From the NCBI RefSeq assembly GCF_000247695.1, contig NW_004624781.1, positions 8,541,641 through 8,605,640 on the forward strand: a stretch of 64,000 nucleotides of DNA, given 5' to 3'. Under the pieces are notes generated by a model. That model was not told the origin of the DNA. It saw nothing but the letters and a program-made list of their open reading frames with translations, and searched no databases. Shown piece by piece: positions 24,347 to 35,249 of this stretch; positions within the stretch are counted from its first letter, which is position 1; each line of letters opens with the position of its first letter. The stretch comes from Heterocephalus glaber (taxonomy: Eukaryota > Chordata > Mammalia > Rodentia > Bathyergidae). The translations under genes were made by a program, and so were the position numbers.

Positions 24347-24368
24347 AGAAACTATGTTAGTACTGTTT

Positions 24369-24460
24369 TAGAAGAAGGAAGAGGAGGAAGGAAGAGAAAG
24401 AAAGGAAAGGGATGGAAAGGAAAGGGAAGGGAGGGGAGGGGAGGGAAGAAAAAGAAGGAA
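24369..24460 (+). repeat. Polypurine (GA/GGGA)n tract with G4 motif
   Basis: About 90 bases of nearly pure G/A. Bases 24424-24446 contain four or more G runs with one- or two-base spacers, a G-quadruplex-type motif. Confidence 0.8.
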
Positions 24461-25245
24461 CTGTGTTAGTAGGAAAAAGAATTAAACCCCAGCCTCCTCG
24501 CTGGGCATTGAACAGAGGCCGCTGAGCACTGACATGACTCTCCGCAGCCCAGTGTCCGGGGCTTGTGCAGCCTCCCGCCTTTCTCTCGGGGACATTCCAG
24601 GGCCCACAGTGGCTGTCCCCTTCTTCATCCCGAGGAAACCATGTCTCCCCAGGTCTCTCCCCGGATCACGCCTTCAAACATGTGGCTGACTGCTGCTCCC
24701 CAAGTCCGCACCCAGCCTGGGCCTTCATGTCAGCGGCTTTGCGCGACAGGATAGCGGCTCATTAATCTTTTGTATTTATGGGGTAGTTTATTTAAGGCAG
24801 GAATAGGAGGGTTATTGTTTTAGCCTGAGAGATTTCCCTGAGGTTGCAGCCTCATCCCACCTGGCCTGGGGCCGGGAGTAAAAGGACAAGGGTGGGACTG
24901 GCGTCCCTGCATTCGTGAGGTGGCACTGTGGATTTGAGCACTGGCAAAGGGCTCCACATAGGCTGTCCCCATGTGAGGCTCCACCATCTCTATGGTATAT
25001 CAGATTGTTATATTGCTATTTTCCACATTTTATTGATATTTTTAGTGTTTTATTTCCTTTGTTCTTCTATTCACCAAACTCTAAATAGCTTTCTCACACT
25101 ACGTCTTGTGTCAGCAAAAAGGGTGTAGCTGGGGAGACAGATAGGTCCCAAAGCCCAGACAAAAGGGGCACAGAGGCAGCCAAACAGGGCTGTTAGCCCT
25201 CCCCTCCCAGGCTGGGGTGCTGCGAGCTGTTCCTTTTGCTGTTTG

Positions 25246-25398
25246 GTTTTTTTTTGTTTTTTTTTTGAGTCAGGGTCTCACTATGCAGTTTAGGCTGGCC
25301 TTGAACTCACTATGTAGCCCAGGCTGGCCTTGAACTCTTGGTGATCCTCCTGCCTCCTGAGAGCTGGGATGACAAGCATGCACCACCACGACTGGCAC
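25246..25398 (-). mobile_element. B1 SINE with exact 29-bp duplication
   Basis: An antisense B1 in which the ACTATG...GGCCTTGAACTC segment is present twice in tandem. The ends are a T-rich tail complement and ACCACCACGACTGGCA. Confidence 0.9.
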
Positions 25399-25469
25399 GA
25401 GCCATTCCTTTGTGGATCAGCAACTTAGACTTTGTGACGTGGGGAGACCATGGTGAAAGGGACACACCT

Positions 25470-25545
25470 ACTGTGTGACCCTGGGCAGTCACTTGCTCTC
25501 TTGGGACCTCCATTTCATCTTCTGACAAATGGGGACAGAGGTTCC
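25470..25545 (+). repeat. MIR fragment
   Basis: TGTGTGACCCTGGGCAGTCA followed by CTCCATTTCATCTTCTGAC is the sense MIR core. Confidence 0.6.
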
Positions 25546-26511
25546 ATCTATACCCCTGGGGGCTGGTGAGGCTCAAGTGACAGGTTTGGGAATGAGAAAG
25601 AGCGCGGCAGTGGCGGTAATCACTTCAGAGCTTGGCAAGGACCTCAGAGCCTTTGTCTCATGTCTCATGAAGAGCGCCCACTCCCGCCCCCACCAAAAGG
25701 TGATGATGAGGCTGTTTTTCTCACTTAGGTTTCACAAGAAGCAAAGCACATGCCCCATCCCATGGTGAAGGCTGAGTCTTTGTTGTGGAAGGACCAGGTC
25801 CCCAACCTGGCCCTTTGACCCCAGCCTACAAAACAGACTCAATCCCACATGTGAAGCAGCTGCTGCAGGACAGGGATGGGGATGGGGAGGAGCGCAGGAC
25901 GACCTCACTGTGTGACACTGAGGAAATCGTACCAGCTTCATCCCCAACACCAAGGCGGCTACTTCAGCTGCACCTGGCTCACTCTGAGCAGAGGGTGCTG
26001 GTCCCTCTTATCTCACCCTTCACTCCTCCTTCTCTCTGTCCTTTCTTGTTTTTGATGCCATTGGTGTGTTGGAAAAGCGAGGACCTGTTGATTATCCTGC
26101 TATCTGGACTTGACCTGTTCCTTCTGTGCTGCTGTTTAAGCATTCCTACCCCCTATAGCCCCTGTAAATTGGTGGTGAGCTCCAGAGGCCAAACCTTCCT
26201 ACTGGTGCTGGCCCAGAGAAATGTAACATGAACCCCATATGTCATTCTGGGTTTTCTAGTAGCCACCTTAAATAAGTAAAAAGAAACAAGTGAATTAATT
26301 TTACTAATATTTTTATTTAACATGATATATAGAAAGTATTAACCACCTTAACATGTAACCTATGTAAAAATTTAATAGATATTTTACATTCTTTTTTTCA
26401 TACTAAGCCTTTAGAATCTGGTGTGTGTTCTACACTCCTAGCACATTTCAACTTGTACGTGAGGCAGTAGTTAGAGTGAAATTCAATCCTGTTTCAACAG
26501 TAAAGTTGTGG

Positions 26512-26600
26512 GCTTGGGATGTAGCTCGGTGGCGCTGTGCCTGCCTGGCAAGCACAAGGCCCTGAGTTCAATCCTGGTGCTGGGGAAAAAAAAATAAAGT
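26512..26600 (+). mobile_element. ID SINE
   Basis: GGGCTTGGGATGTAGCTCGG to GTTCAATCCTGGTGCTGGGG, followed by an A tail. TAAAGTTGTGG before and TAAAGTTATGG after resemble a target-site duplication. Confidence 0.85.
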
Positions 26601-26697
26601 TATGGTTACTGGAAAATAGACTTCTTCAGTTTTTAAAATAAAATTAATGAGAATTAAATAAAATTTAATCCAGTTCCGTGGTCACTTTCCTCTCTTC

Positions 26698-26788
26698 TTT
26701 TTTTTTTTTTTTTGGTGCCGGGGATCAAACTCAGGACCTTGTGCTTGTGAGGCAGGCGGCCTCACCACTGAGCTAAATCCCCGGCTCT
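26698..26788 (-). mobile_element. ID SINE at start of repeat copy 1
   Basis: T run, then GGTGCCGGGGATCAAACTCA to CTGAGCTAAATCCCCGGC. The second copy of this element (33306-33392) reads GGTACCGGGG, one of the few differences between the two repeat copies. TCTCTTC flanks both sides. Confidence 0.9.
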
Positions 26789-26816
26789 CTTCCTTTTTCT
26801 TTTCTTTACTCTCTTT

Positions 26817-27006
26817 GTGGTGCTGAGATTGAGCCCAGAGTTGGCACTTAGCTACATTCCCAGCCCTTTTTAATTTTTTATGTGAAGACAGTGTCTTGCT
26901 AACTTGCTAAGTTGCTCAATTGCCCAGGCTGGGCTCAAACTTGTGACCCTCCTGCCTCAGCCTCCCAGAATGCTAGTATTATAGGCGTGCCCCACCACAC
27001 CTGGCA
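26817..27006 (-). mobile_element. B1-dID dimeric SINE
   Basis: On the minus strand a B1 arm (from GCCAGGTGTGGTGGGGC) is followed by a dID arm with GGGCTGGGAATGTAGCTAAG. Its copy is at 33421-33610. Confidence 0.85.
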
Positions 27007-27107
27007 ACACTGGCCATATTTCAAGTGCTCATAAAACAGGACTAGTGGCTACTGTTTTAGATGGTGTGTATATAGAAAGGTTTTTGTCACTGTAGAAGGT
27101 GCTGTTC

Positions 27108-27140
27108 ATCACTTCTTGGCCTTTTGGCTAAGATCAAGTG
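27108..27140 (+). pseudogene. U2 snRNA 5' fragment
   Basis: ATCACTTCTTGGCCTTTTGG followed by CTAAGATCAAGTG matches the first ~33 nt of U2 snRNA with two changes. It includes the CTAAGATCAAGTG segment next to the branch-site pairing region but stops before it. No U2 body, Sm site or promoter elements follow, so it is a 3'-truncated retro-fragment. Confidence 0.85.
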
Positions 27141-27198
27141 AAAGTGCTGTTGATAGCATTGAACAAGAGCCTTAAATGGACTTAAGTTCAATTTTTTA

Positions 27199-27285
27199 GG
27201 GGCTGGGGATGTAGCTCAGCGGTGTGGCACCTGCCTGGCAAGCACAAGGTCCTGAGTTCTATCCCAGGTACCAAAACAAAAAAAA
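27199..27285 (+). mobile_element. ID SINE with 15-bp target-site duplication
   Basis: GGGGCTGGGGATGTAGCTCA to ATCCCAGGTACC with an A tail. AAGTTCAATTTTTTA occurs at 27184-27198 and 27286-27300. Confidence 0.93.
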
Positions 27286-27530
27286 AAGTTCAATTTTTTA
27301 TGTTGGTACACATCACAAAGTTGCTGTGTACTTCCTGTGACATAGCATCATCCCCAGATGTTATACTTTTTTTGATAATCAGAGTATTAAATGAGTCTAG
27401 CCATGTTTTGGGACATTTCTAAAGAAAAGAAAAAAGATTTTTAATACTCTTTATTTAGAACAGACTAGGTGATAGAGAATAATTCCTAAATGCAGGACAG
27501 AGCCATTCTGACCATATTAAAATCATCTGA

Positions 27531-27725
27531 GGCCGGGTGTGGTGGTGCACATCTGTAATCCCAGCATTCTTCAAGGCTGAGACAGGAGGATCTCATGCTC
27601 AAGCCCAGCCTGGGCAACTTAGTGATTTAATGAGACCCTGTCTTAAAATAAAAAAAGAAATCTTTAGAAAGGTGGGTGTAACTCAGAGTGAAGGTTCAAT
27701 CCCCAGTACCATTATTAAAAATGAA
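27531..27725 (+). mobile_element. B1-dID dimeric SINE
   Basis: B1 arm GGCCGGGTGTGGTGGTGCAC and a very short dID arm (GGTGTAACTCAGAGTGAAGG ... CAATCCCCAGTACC). Confidence 0.85.
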
Positions 27726-27734
27726 TAGGGAGAG

Positions 27735-27820
27735 GGCCAGGGATTTAGCTCAGTGGTGCTTCTGCCTGCCTTGCCAGCACAAGGTCCCAAGTTCTATCCC
27801 CAGTACGAAAAAAAAAAAAG
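27735..27820 (+). mobile_element. ID SINE
   Basis: GGGCCAGGGATTTAGCTCAG body with B box GTTCTATCCC. The second copy at 34339 has GTTCGATCCC, one of the few interior differences between the repeat copies. GAATAGG flanks both ends. Confidence 0.9.
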
Positions 27821-27865
27821 AATAGGAAGAAGAAATCACTTGAAATACTTAGTATAATAAGGTGA

Positions 27866-28050
27866 TTGAGAGTCATTCTGCCTGGACTTGATTCCTGCCT
27901 CTAACCTCTCCTGAGCTGTGAAATAGGAAAACTGAAATAGGAAAATAATAGTCCTTAGCTTGTAGGTTATTGTGATGGTTAAATGAGATAATATATGTAA
28001 AGCACGTAACACAGAGTAAGTTTCCAGTGATGATTAACTACTCTTATTAC
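27866..28050 (+). repeat. MIR element
   Basis: Sense MIR layout: TGCCTGGACTTGATTCCTGC, GAGCTGTGAAATAGGAAAAC, then TGATGGTTAAATGAGATAAT and TGTAAAGCACGTAACACAG. Confidence 0.75.
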
Positions 28051-28554
28051 GTGGATTTTTTAAATTCTAAAAATACGGCTTCCTAGGCTTTACTCTGGGA
28101 GAATCTAATTTGGTAAAGTCTATGCTGGGACCTGGGATCTGCATTTCCAACACGTTCTGTAGGTGATTCCCAGAGTCCCAGGCCCTTCGACTCAGATCTC
28201 TTCCCCAGATCTTTTCCTGTGGTGACCTTGACGCTGTCCTGTCCTCGGAGCAGCACGTGGTGGCTGGACATCCCCGGCATCTGTCAGAGAGTAAACACGC
28301 CCAGTAGGCTGCCAGATTGACCAGGTCAAAACCTCCTGTTTTATCTGGTCACCCTAAGTCCAAGGCTTTTTGCCCTGTGGGTCTTCCTGTCATATTAACC
28401 TTAGGATGGAAGAGTGTGGAATGTGTAAAAAGAAAACTATAAAAAATCAGAAGTACCATTATGTAATATTTAGAGATTGTATAATGAATAGGGTCTTATG
28501 TTTAAGTTAGGGATGGTACCTAGATTCTCTTGAACCCATGCAGAGACTGTGTTT

Positions 28555-28645
28555 TGTTTTTTTTGTTTTTGTACTGGGGATCAAACTTGGGTCCTTGTGC
28601 TTTCAAGGCAAGCAGCAGAACCACTGAGCTAAATCCCTGGCCCGA
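28555..28645 (-). mobile_element. ID SINE
   Basis: T-rich tail complement, GTACTGGGGATCAAACTTGG and CTGAGCTAAATCCCTGGCCC. GAGACTGTGTTTT and GAGGCTGTGTTTT flank it as an imperfect target-site duplication. Confidence 0.9.
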
Positions 28646-28704
28646 GGCTGTGTTTTATAAAACCAAAGCAAGGAGACTGTAGGGATCATCTTGTCCAGTC
28701 TGCT

Positions 28705-28800
28705 CATTTTGCAGGCGAAGAAATCGAGGCCCAAGTAGAGAGAGGAAATGAATTGTCCAAGGTCGGTAGCAGGGCCACAACCTGTCTCTAGCTTCTCCGG
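28705..28800 (-). repeat. MIR fragment
   Basis: ATTTTGCAGGCGAAGAAATC, then GAATTGTCCAAGGTCGGTAG follows the antisense MIR order. Confidence 0.6.
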
Positions 28801-30389
28801 TACTTGCTCCTCTGTGTTATCTCTCAGTCCATTCAGACTATAGTGTTCCATCCCGGCCCCAAACATTCATGTTCTCTTCAGTGTGAAATTCATTCTATCC
28901 TCAGAGTACCAAAGGTCTTAATTAACTCTGGTGTGAAATCCAAATTTTAAAGCCAAAGTCTTACCTCAATGTCATCGAAATTGGTTATAGATAATATTCA
29001 AAGTCTTTCATTCTGAGGCAAATGGCACTTCAGCTGTGAATGCTATAGCATCCACCATGTTACGTGCTTCCAAAATCCGATGGTGGGACAGGAGTAGAGT
29101 AGTTGTTCCCATTCCAAGGGAGAGACATAGGAGAGGAGAACCGTGATAGACACTTGCATCAGTCCAAACCCTGATGGCTTGAGAGTAGGTTTTGGCTTTG
29201 TGCTCTGCCTTTCAGACCCTTTGGGCGGAGGTCCTGCTCTATGGCTTTGGGTGTCCCACCCCTTGTCTTTGCTGGGCACAGCTCATAGAGTTGCCCACCT
29301 GAGGCTCTCTGGGCTGGAATCACACCTCGAGGCGATGCAGGTCTAAGGACTCAGGGCCAGCTCATTCTCATGGTGCCCCTGGACCCCCAGCTCTCTGGGG
29401 CATCCCCTGAAATCCAGGTGGAGGCCCTCACGCCCCCACAGCTTTGCTTGGCAGGGAGCCTGCAGCAGGGGAGGGCGGGGGAGGCCACACCTGGTGCAGC
29501 TGAGAAGTGTGGCAATAAGGTTTGGGGAGCAGAGCCCACAGCGTGGGGGCAGCACTGGGCATTCCTGGGATGGGGTTCTGTCCTGCCAGCCCTGGCACTG
29601 TGGATCTATAAGGGAGAGGGTCATGCATGACCTCTGAAATGACTTTAGGGACATTCTTCCACTATTTTAGACAGTAGGTCCCAGCTCCTGTTTGGATGGC
29701 TAACTAATCTGCCTGTTGTTTGAATAGCACCTGGCCTCCCTTGAGCTGCCCAGTCTGTACTAATTCCCTTGTCAGGCAATCTGTGGGCACACTTCTGCTT
29801 TCTCCTAAACAGGTTTTCTTTTTTTTTCCCCTGATATAATTAGGCTGAGGACTTTTTCAAACTTCCCTTTTAGTTAATAATTCTGTCTTGAAATTGTCTC
29901 TTTTCATATTTTATTGTTAGCTGTCGAGAGGAAATAGGCCACCCCTTCAACACTGTGCTTAGAAATTTCCTTAGCCAAGTATCCAATGTCATCACTCCTG
30001 AATTCAATCTTCCACAAAACACTGGTACACAAACAAAGTTCAGCCCAGTTCTCTGGTACTTTACAACAAGGATGCCTTTCCTTCATTGACCAAGACTGTA
30101 TTCCTCATTTCCATCTGAAGCCTCACCCAGGTGCACTTTACTGTCCATATTTCTACCAAAATTCTGTTTGCAGCCACTGATGTATTCTCTCAGAAGGCTG
30201 AGACTCTCCCCTCGCCTTTTGAGCCCTTGTCAGCACTGCCCTTTGTGGTCCACTCCTGGCAATGTAGACTTTTCCCAGCAGGCATCTCACAACTCTTCCA
30301 TCCTTTCCTCCTTATCCAGTTCCAAAGCCACATTTGCATTTATTAGGTGTTTATCGTAGTTGCATTACACTCTTGGCACCAAATTCTTT

Positions 30390-30625
30390 CTTAGTCCATT
30401 CAAGTTGTTACATAAAATAGCATAAACTTGGTGGCTTACAAAAACAGAAATTTGTTTCCTATACTTCTGGAGACTGGGAAATCCAAGATCCAGGCACCAG
30501 CAGATTTAGTGTCTGATGAAAAAGCTCTCTGGGGTCTCCTATAAAAGAGTGTTAATCCCATCTGAGGACTTCCCAAAGACCCTAGCTCCTAATACCATCA
30601 TGTGGGGGGTTGGGATCTCTGCCAC
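30390..30625 (+). repeat. Old interspersed repeat, family not assigned
   Basis: TTAGTCCATTCAAGTTGTTA, GGTGGCTTACAAAAACAG, CTTCTGGAGACTGGGAAATC and CTAATACCATCATGTGGGGG occur in the order of a common ancient mammalian repeat. A second diverged copy is at 55316-55805. Confidence 0.5.
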
Positions 30626-30674
30626 TTACAGAGTTAGCAGAGCCCCCCTGGCAACAAACTGCCCTTGGCAGTGA

Positions 30675-31206
<532 letters not shown>

Positions 31207-31798
31207 AGAAGCTTCTTAATCAGTTACTGGCACCCTCTCACTTCCAGGGAGCAGGTGGGACATAGTTTGTAAGTAGACTGATGACAGGAGACTTGAAACC
31301 CATGTCACAGGACTGAACTTTTGAGTACCGAAGAATGAAGTCCCGGGCACATTTGGAGGGTTGCTGGAGCTCCAAACCCAGCCCAACCCAGCCTCCCGCC
31401 TGCCTCTACCTGAGGCTGTGACTTTCAGAGCCCAGGGACCGCTGGCTGCACTCACCCACCCTGTCCCAAACTATGGCTGTCTAACTGCTTCCAGGGCCCA
31501 CTGATCATTTGTGGTCGTTGGTACTCAGGGTCGAGAAAGTTCGCTGTGACCGCACAGGACCTTGTGAAGAAAGAATGTGGTCAGTGTGGAAGAACTGTCT
31601 CTCTTAGCAACAGCTTGGCTACACAGATGGCTGAGCCTTTGCAGATATCCAATGCATGAAGGTCCTTGAAATCATGATCAGACAGACCTATGTTTACAAG
31701 GAGGAGACCATTTTGTGGCCTTGTCCAGAAACCCGTGTGTTCTTTCAAGCACCATGCTGGGTGCCTGGATATTGCTGCAGATACAAAATCAACTGAGG

Positions 31799-33205
31799 GG
31801 TTGAGGCTGAGAGAGAAGGCCACATTCCAGGTTGAGACTCTGAAAATAACCCATTCCTGCCTCTGTTGCTAGCCTTGCACTGTGCAGTGGAGAATTCTCA
31901 GTTGTGATTTGTCAAAATCTGGGTTTGGATTCTTGGAACAGCTGAATTGCTATTGCTTAGCACTCTATTTTCCAGCACTGGAGATTTGAAGGCTTCTGAT
32001 CCTCAAGAAGTTCTTGCTGTCCTCATGGCTTCCAGTCAAAGGAGTCAATCCTGTGAGGGTTCAGGCTCCTCGTAGGATGCATGCTTCTCTCACATCCTGC
32101 AAAATGTGCTCCTAAATGCCAAGTTATGTAAGTTGGTGTCATTTCTGCTCCACAAGTATCAAAAGAAGGAGCAGGTCACCATGAAAGAAATGCTGCATGT
32201 TCTGCCCCATGATTACTGTAACAACTTCCCTCTGAACTTTTGGAAACTCTGTGAGTCCATGTATCTGGGCTTTGGCATTAAAATCAGGAAAGTGAATTAC
32301 TCTGGCAATACATATGAGCTAGTCCCCATTTTGGGTCTTACATACAGTGGGATACTAGATGGCGATGATGGAAGAATCATTCTCAAAATCGACATCATTA
32401 TATTTGTCCTGTCTCTAATCTTCATAGAGGGCATCCGTATCAGTGAGGAGGACCTAACTGAAAAAGTGAAAAGATGGGACAGGTTAGCTCACTCTGAGCA
32501 TACTCATTTTGAGGAAGCCTGGAAATCCATCACTGAGGATTTAGTACAGGAAGAGTACCTGATGTACCGGCAGATTCCTAACAGTGATCCTGCTCGCTAT
32601 GAGTTCCTGTGGGATCCAAGGGCCCACGCTGAAACCAGCAAGATGAAACTCCTAGTTCCTATGGCCCATCTTAATGGAATAGATCCCAAGTCTCATCCAG
32701 AACTATATGAAGAGGCTTTGGAAGCAGAACTAGGTATAGAGCCAGAGTTCCTGAGAAACAGGGGATACTGCCCAAAGGTGTCAGTGAATTTGTTCTCCCC
32801 CGAGAAGAAATGAGGCCCATTTTCAGTCTCTGTGGAGAGCAGGCAGTTTTCTAGGTAGCAAAGAGCCAGGGGAGGGGTAAAATAGCACGCATAGCGTCTT
32901 GCTGTCTCCTCTACTTGGGTCACTTGGAAATGGACAGGGGTTTTCTTTATGGTTTTTTGAAGTATTGGTCCTTTTGTGGGGAGACTGAAGGAGCTTGCAT
33001 ATTTATTGAATGGTATTGATCTCCTGTGTATTTTTAGTTTTGTGATGTTGATCTTTGTGTTTTCTGGTGGGAATGTGATTTTGTGTGACAGTGATCACAA
33101 ATGGAGTGCATTTTCCATTCAAATGGAACAGTCTTTCCTGTTTTATCATACATACAGAAAAACTATTCAATTTATTTATGATAAAATGGGAGTGGGATAG
33201 GAATT
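31799..33205 (+). pseudogene. MAGE-family processed retrocopy, cut by gap (copy 1)
   Basis: An intronless copy of a MAGE-family mRNA on the same strand as DAPK2. The MAGE homology domain is open from 32076 to the TGA at 32811-32813. Recognisable features are FLLHKYQKKEQVTMKEML, the ITEDLVQEEYLMYRQIPNSD segment and the signature SDPARYEFLWDPRAHAETSK. A TAG at 32073-32075 interrupts the Ser/Gln-rich N-terminal part (MASSQRSQSCEGSGSS before the stop). The first in-frame ATG in the open part is at 32181 (context GTCACC), giving about 210 codons. The left target-site duplication AAAATCAACTGAGG is at 31785-31798. The right end is lost in the N gap. MAGE proteins are ubiquitin-ligase regulators. Expression of this copy is unknown. 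Confidence 0.85.
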
Positions 33206-33305
33206 NNNNNNNNNNNNNNNNNNNNNNNNNNNNNNNNNNNNNNNNNNNNNNNNNNNNNNNNNNNNNNNNNNNNNNNNNNNNNNNNNNNNNNNNNNNNNNN
33301 NNNNN
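33206..33305. other. Assembly gap of 100 N
   Basis: Exactly 100 ambiguous bases, the conventional placeholder for a gap of unknown size between scaffolded contigs. The sequence to its right repeats the last 6.5 kb to its left. Confidence 0.99.
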
Positions 33306-33392
33306 TTTTTTTTTTTTGGTACCGGGGATCAAACTCAGGACCTTGTGCTTGTGAGGCAGGCGGCCTCACCACTGAGCTAAATCCCCGGCTCT
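33306..33392 (-). mobile_element. ID SINE (copy of 26702-26788)
   Basis: The same antisense ID, with its T run truncated by the gap and GGTACCGGGG where copy 1 has GGTGCCGGGG. Confidence 0.9.
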
Positions 33393-33420
33393 CTTCCTTT
33401 TTCTTTTCTTTACTCTCTTT

Positions 33421-33610
33421 GTGGTGCTGAGATTGAGCCCAGAGTTGGCACTTAGCTACATTCCCAGCCCTTTTTAATTTTTTATGTGAAGACAGTGTCT
33501 TGCTAACTTGCTAAGTTGCTCAATTGCCCAGGCTGGGCTCAAACTTGTGACCCTCCTGCCTCAGCCTCCCAGAATGCTAGTATTATAGGCGTGCCCCACC
33601 ACACCTGGCA
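33421..33610 (-). mobile_element. B1-dID dimeric SINE (copy of 26817-27006)
   Basis: No difference from the first copy was noticed. Confidence 0.85.
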
Positions 33611-33711
33611 ACACTGGCCATATTTCAAGTGCTCATAAAACAGGACTAGTGGCTACTGTTTTAGATGGTGTGTATATAGAAAGGTTTTTGTCACTGTAGA
33701 AGGTGCTGTTC

Positions 33712-33744
33712 ATCACTTCTTGGCCTTTTGGCTAAGATCAAGTG
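33712..33744 (+). pseudogene. U2 snRNA 5' fragment (copy)
   Basis: Same 33-nt U2-like start as at 27108-27140, displaced by 6604. Confidence 0.85.
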
Positions 33745-33802
33745 AAAGTGCTGTTGATAGCATTGAACAAGAGCCTTAAATGGACTTAAGTTCAATTTTT
33801 TA

Positions 33803-33889
33803 GGGGCTGGGGATGTAGCTCAGCGGTGTGGCACCTGCCTGGCAAGCACAAGGTCCTGAGTTCTATCCCAGGTACCAAAACAAAAAAAA
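33803..33889 (+). mobile_element. ID SINE (copy of 27199-27285)
   Basis: Same element, with the same AAGTTCAATTTTTTA target-site duplications. Confidence 0.92.
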
Positions 33890-34134
33890 AAGTTCAATTT
33901 TTTATGTTGGTACACATCACAAAGTTGCTGTGTACTTCCTGTGACATAGCATCATCCCCAGATGTTATACTTTTTTTGATAATCAGAGTATTAAATGAGT
34001 CTAGCCATGTTTTGGGACATTTCTAAAGAAAAGAAAAAAGATTTTTAATACTCTTTATTTAGAACAGACTAGGTGATAGAGAATAATTCCTAAATGCAGG
34101 ACAGAGCCATTCTGACCATATTAAAATCATCTGA

Positions 34135-34329
34135 GGCCGGGTGTGGTGGTGCACATCTGTAATCCCAGCATTCTTCAAGGCTGAGACAGGAGGATCTCAT
34201 GCTCAAGCCCAGCCTGGGCAACTTAGTGATTTAATGAGACCCTGTCTTAAAATAAAAAAAGAAATCTTTAGAAAGGTGGGTGTAACTCAGAGTGAAGGTT
34301 CAATCCCCAGTACCATTATTAAAAATGAA
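34135..34329 (+). mobile_element. B1-dID dimeric SINE (copy of 27531-27725)
   Basis: Same element as in copy 1. Confidence 0.85.
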
Positions 34330-34338
34330 TAGGGAGAG

Positions 34339-34424
34339 GGCCAGGGATTTAGCTCAGTGGTGCTTCTGCCTGCCTTGCCAGCACAAGGTCCCAAGTTCGA
34401 TCCCCAGTACGAAAAAAAAAAAAG
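34339..34424 (+). mobile_element. ID SINE (copy of 27735-27820)
   Basis: Same element, but the B box reads GTTCGATCCC here and GTTCTATCCC in copy 1. Confidence 0.9.
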
Positions 34425-34469
34425 AATAGGAAGAAGAAATCACTTGAAATACTTAGTATAATAAGGTGA

Positions 34470-34654
34470 TTGAGAGTCATTCTGCCTGGACTTGATTCCT
34501 GCCTCTAACCTCTCCTGAGCTGTGAAATAGGAAAACTGAAATAGGAAAATAATAGTCCTTAGCTTGTAGGTTATTGTGATGGTTAAATGAGATAATATAT
34601 GTAAAGCACGTAACACAGAGTAAGTTTCCAGTGATGATTAACTACTCTTATTAC
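34470..34654 (+). repeat. MIR element (copy of 27866-28050)
   Basis: Same ancient MIR as in copy 1. Confidence 0.75.
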
Positions 34655-35158
34655 GTGGATTTTTTAAATTCTAAAAATACGGCTTCCTAGGCTTTACTCT
34701 GGGAGAATCTAATTTGGTAAAGTCTATGCTGGGACCTGGGATCTGCATTTCCAACACGTTCTGTAGGTGATTCCCAGAGTCCCAGGCCCTTCGACTCAGA
34801 TCTCTTCCCCAGATCTTTTCCTGTGGTGACCTTGACGCTGTCCTGTCCTCGGAGCAGCACGTGGTGGCTGGACATCCCCGGCATCTGTCAGAGAGTAAAC
34901 ACGCCCAGTAGGCTGCCAGATTGACCAGGTCAAAACCTCCTGTTTTATCTGGTCACCCTAAGTCCAAGGCTTTTTGCCCTGTGGGTCTTCCTGTCATATT
35001 AACCTTAGGATGGAAGAGTGTGGAATGTGTAAAAAGAAAACTATAAAAAATCAGAAGTACCATTATGTAATATTTAGAGATTGTATAATGAATAGGGTCT
35101 TATGTTTAAGTTAGGGATGGTACCTAGATTCTCTTGAACCCATGCAGAGACTGTGTTT

Positions 35159-35249
35159 TGTTTTTTTTGTTTTTGTACTGGGGATCAAACTTGGGTCCTT
35201 GTGCTTTCAAGGCAAGCAGCAGAACCACTGAGCTAAATCCCTGGCCCGA
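35159..35249 (-). mobile_element. ID SINE (copy of 28555-28645)
   Basis: Same antisense ID as in copy 1. Confidence 0.9.

Noticed and set aside
27108..27140. Functional U2 snRNA gene
   Set aside because: Only the first ~33 nt are present; no branch-pairing region, Sm site or snRNA promoter.
32106..32180. Start of the MAGE open frame at 32106
   Set aside because: That codon is GTG, not ATG. The first in-frame ATG after the TAG is at 32181, so a start at 32106 is not supported.
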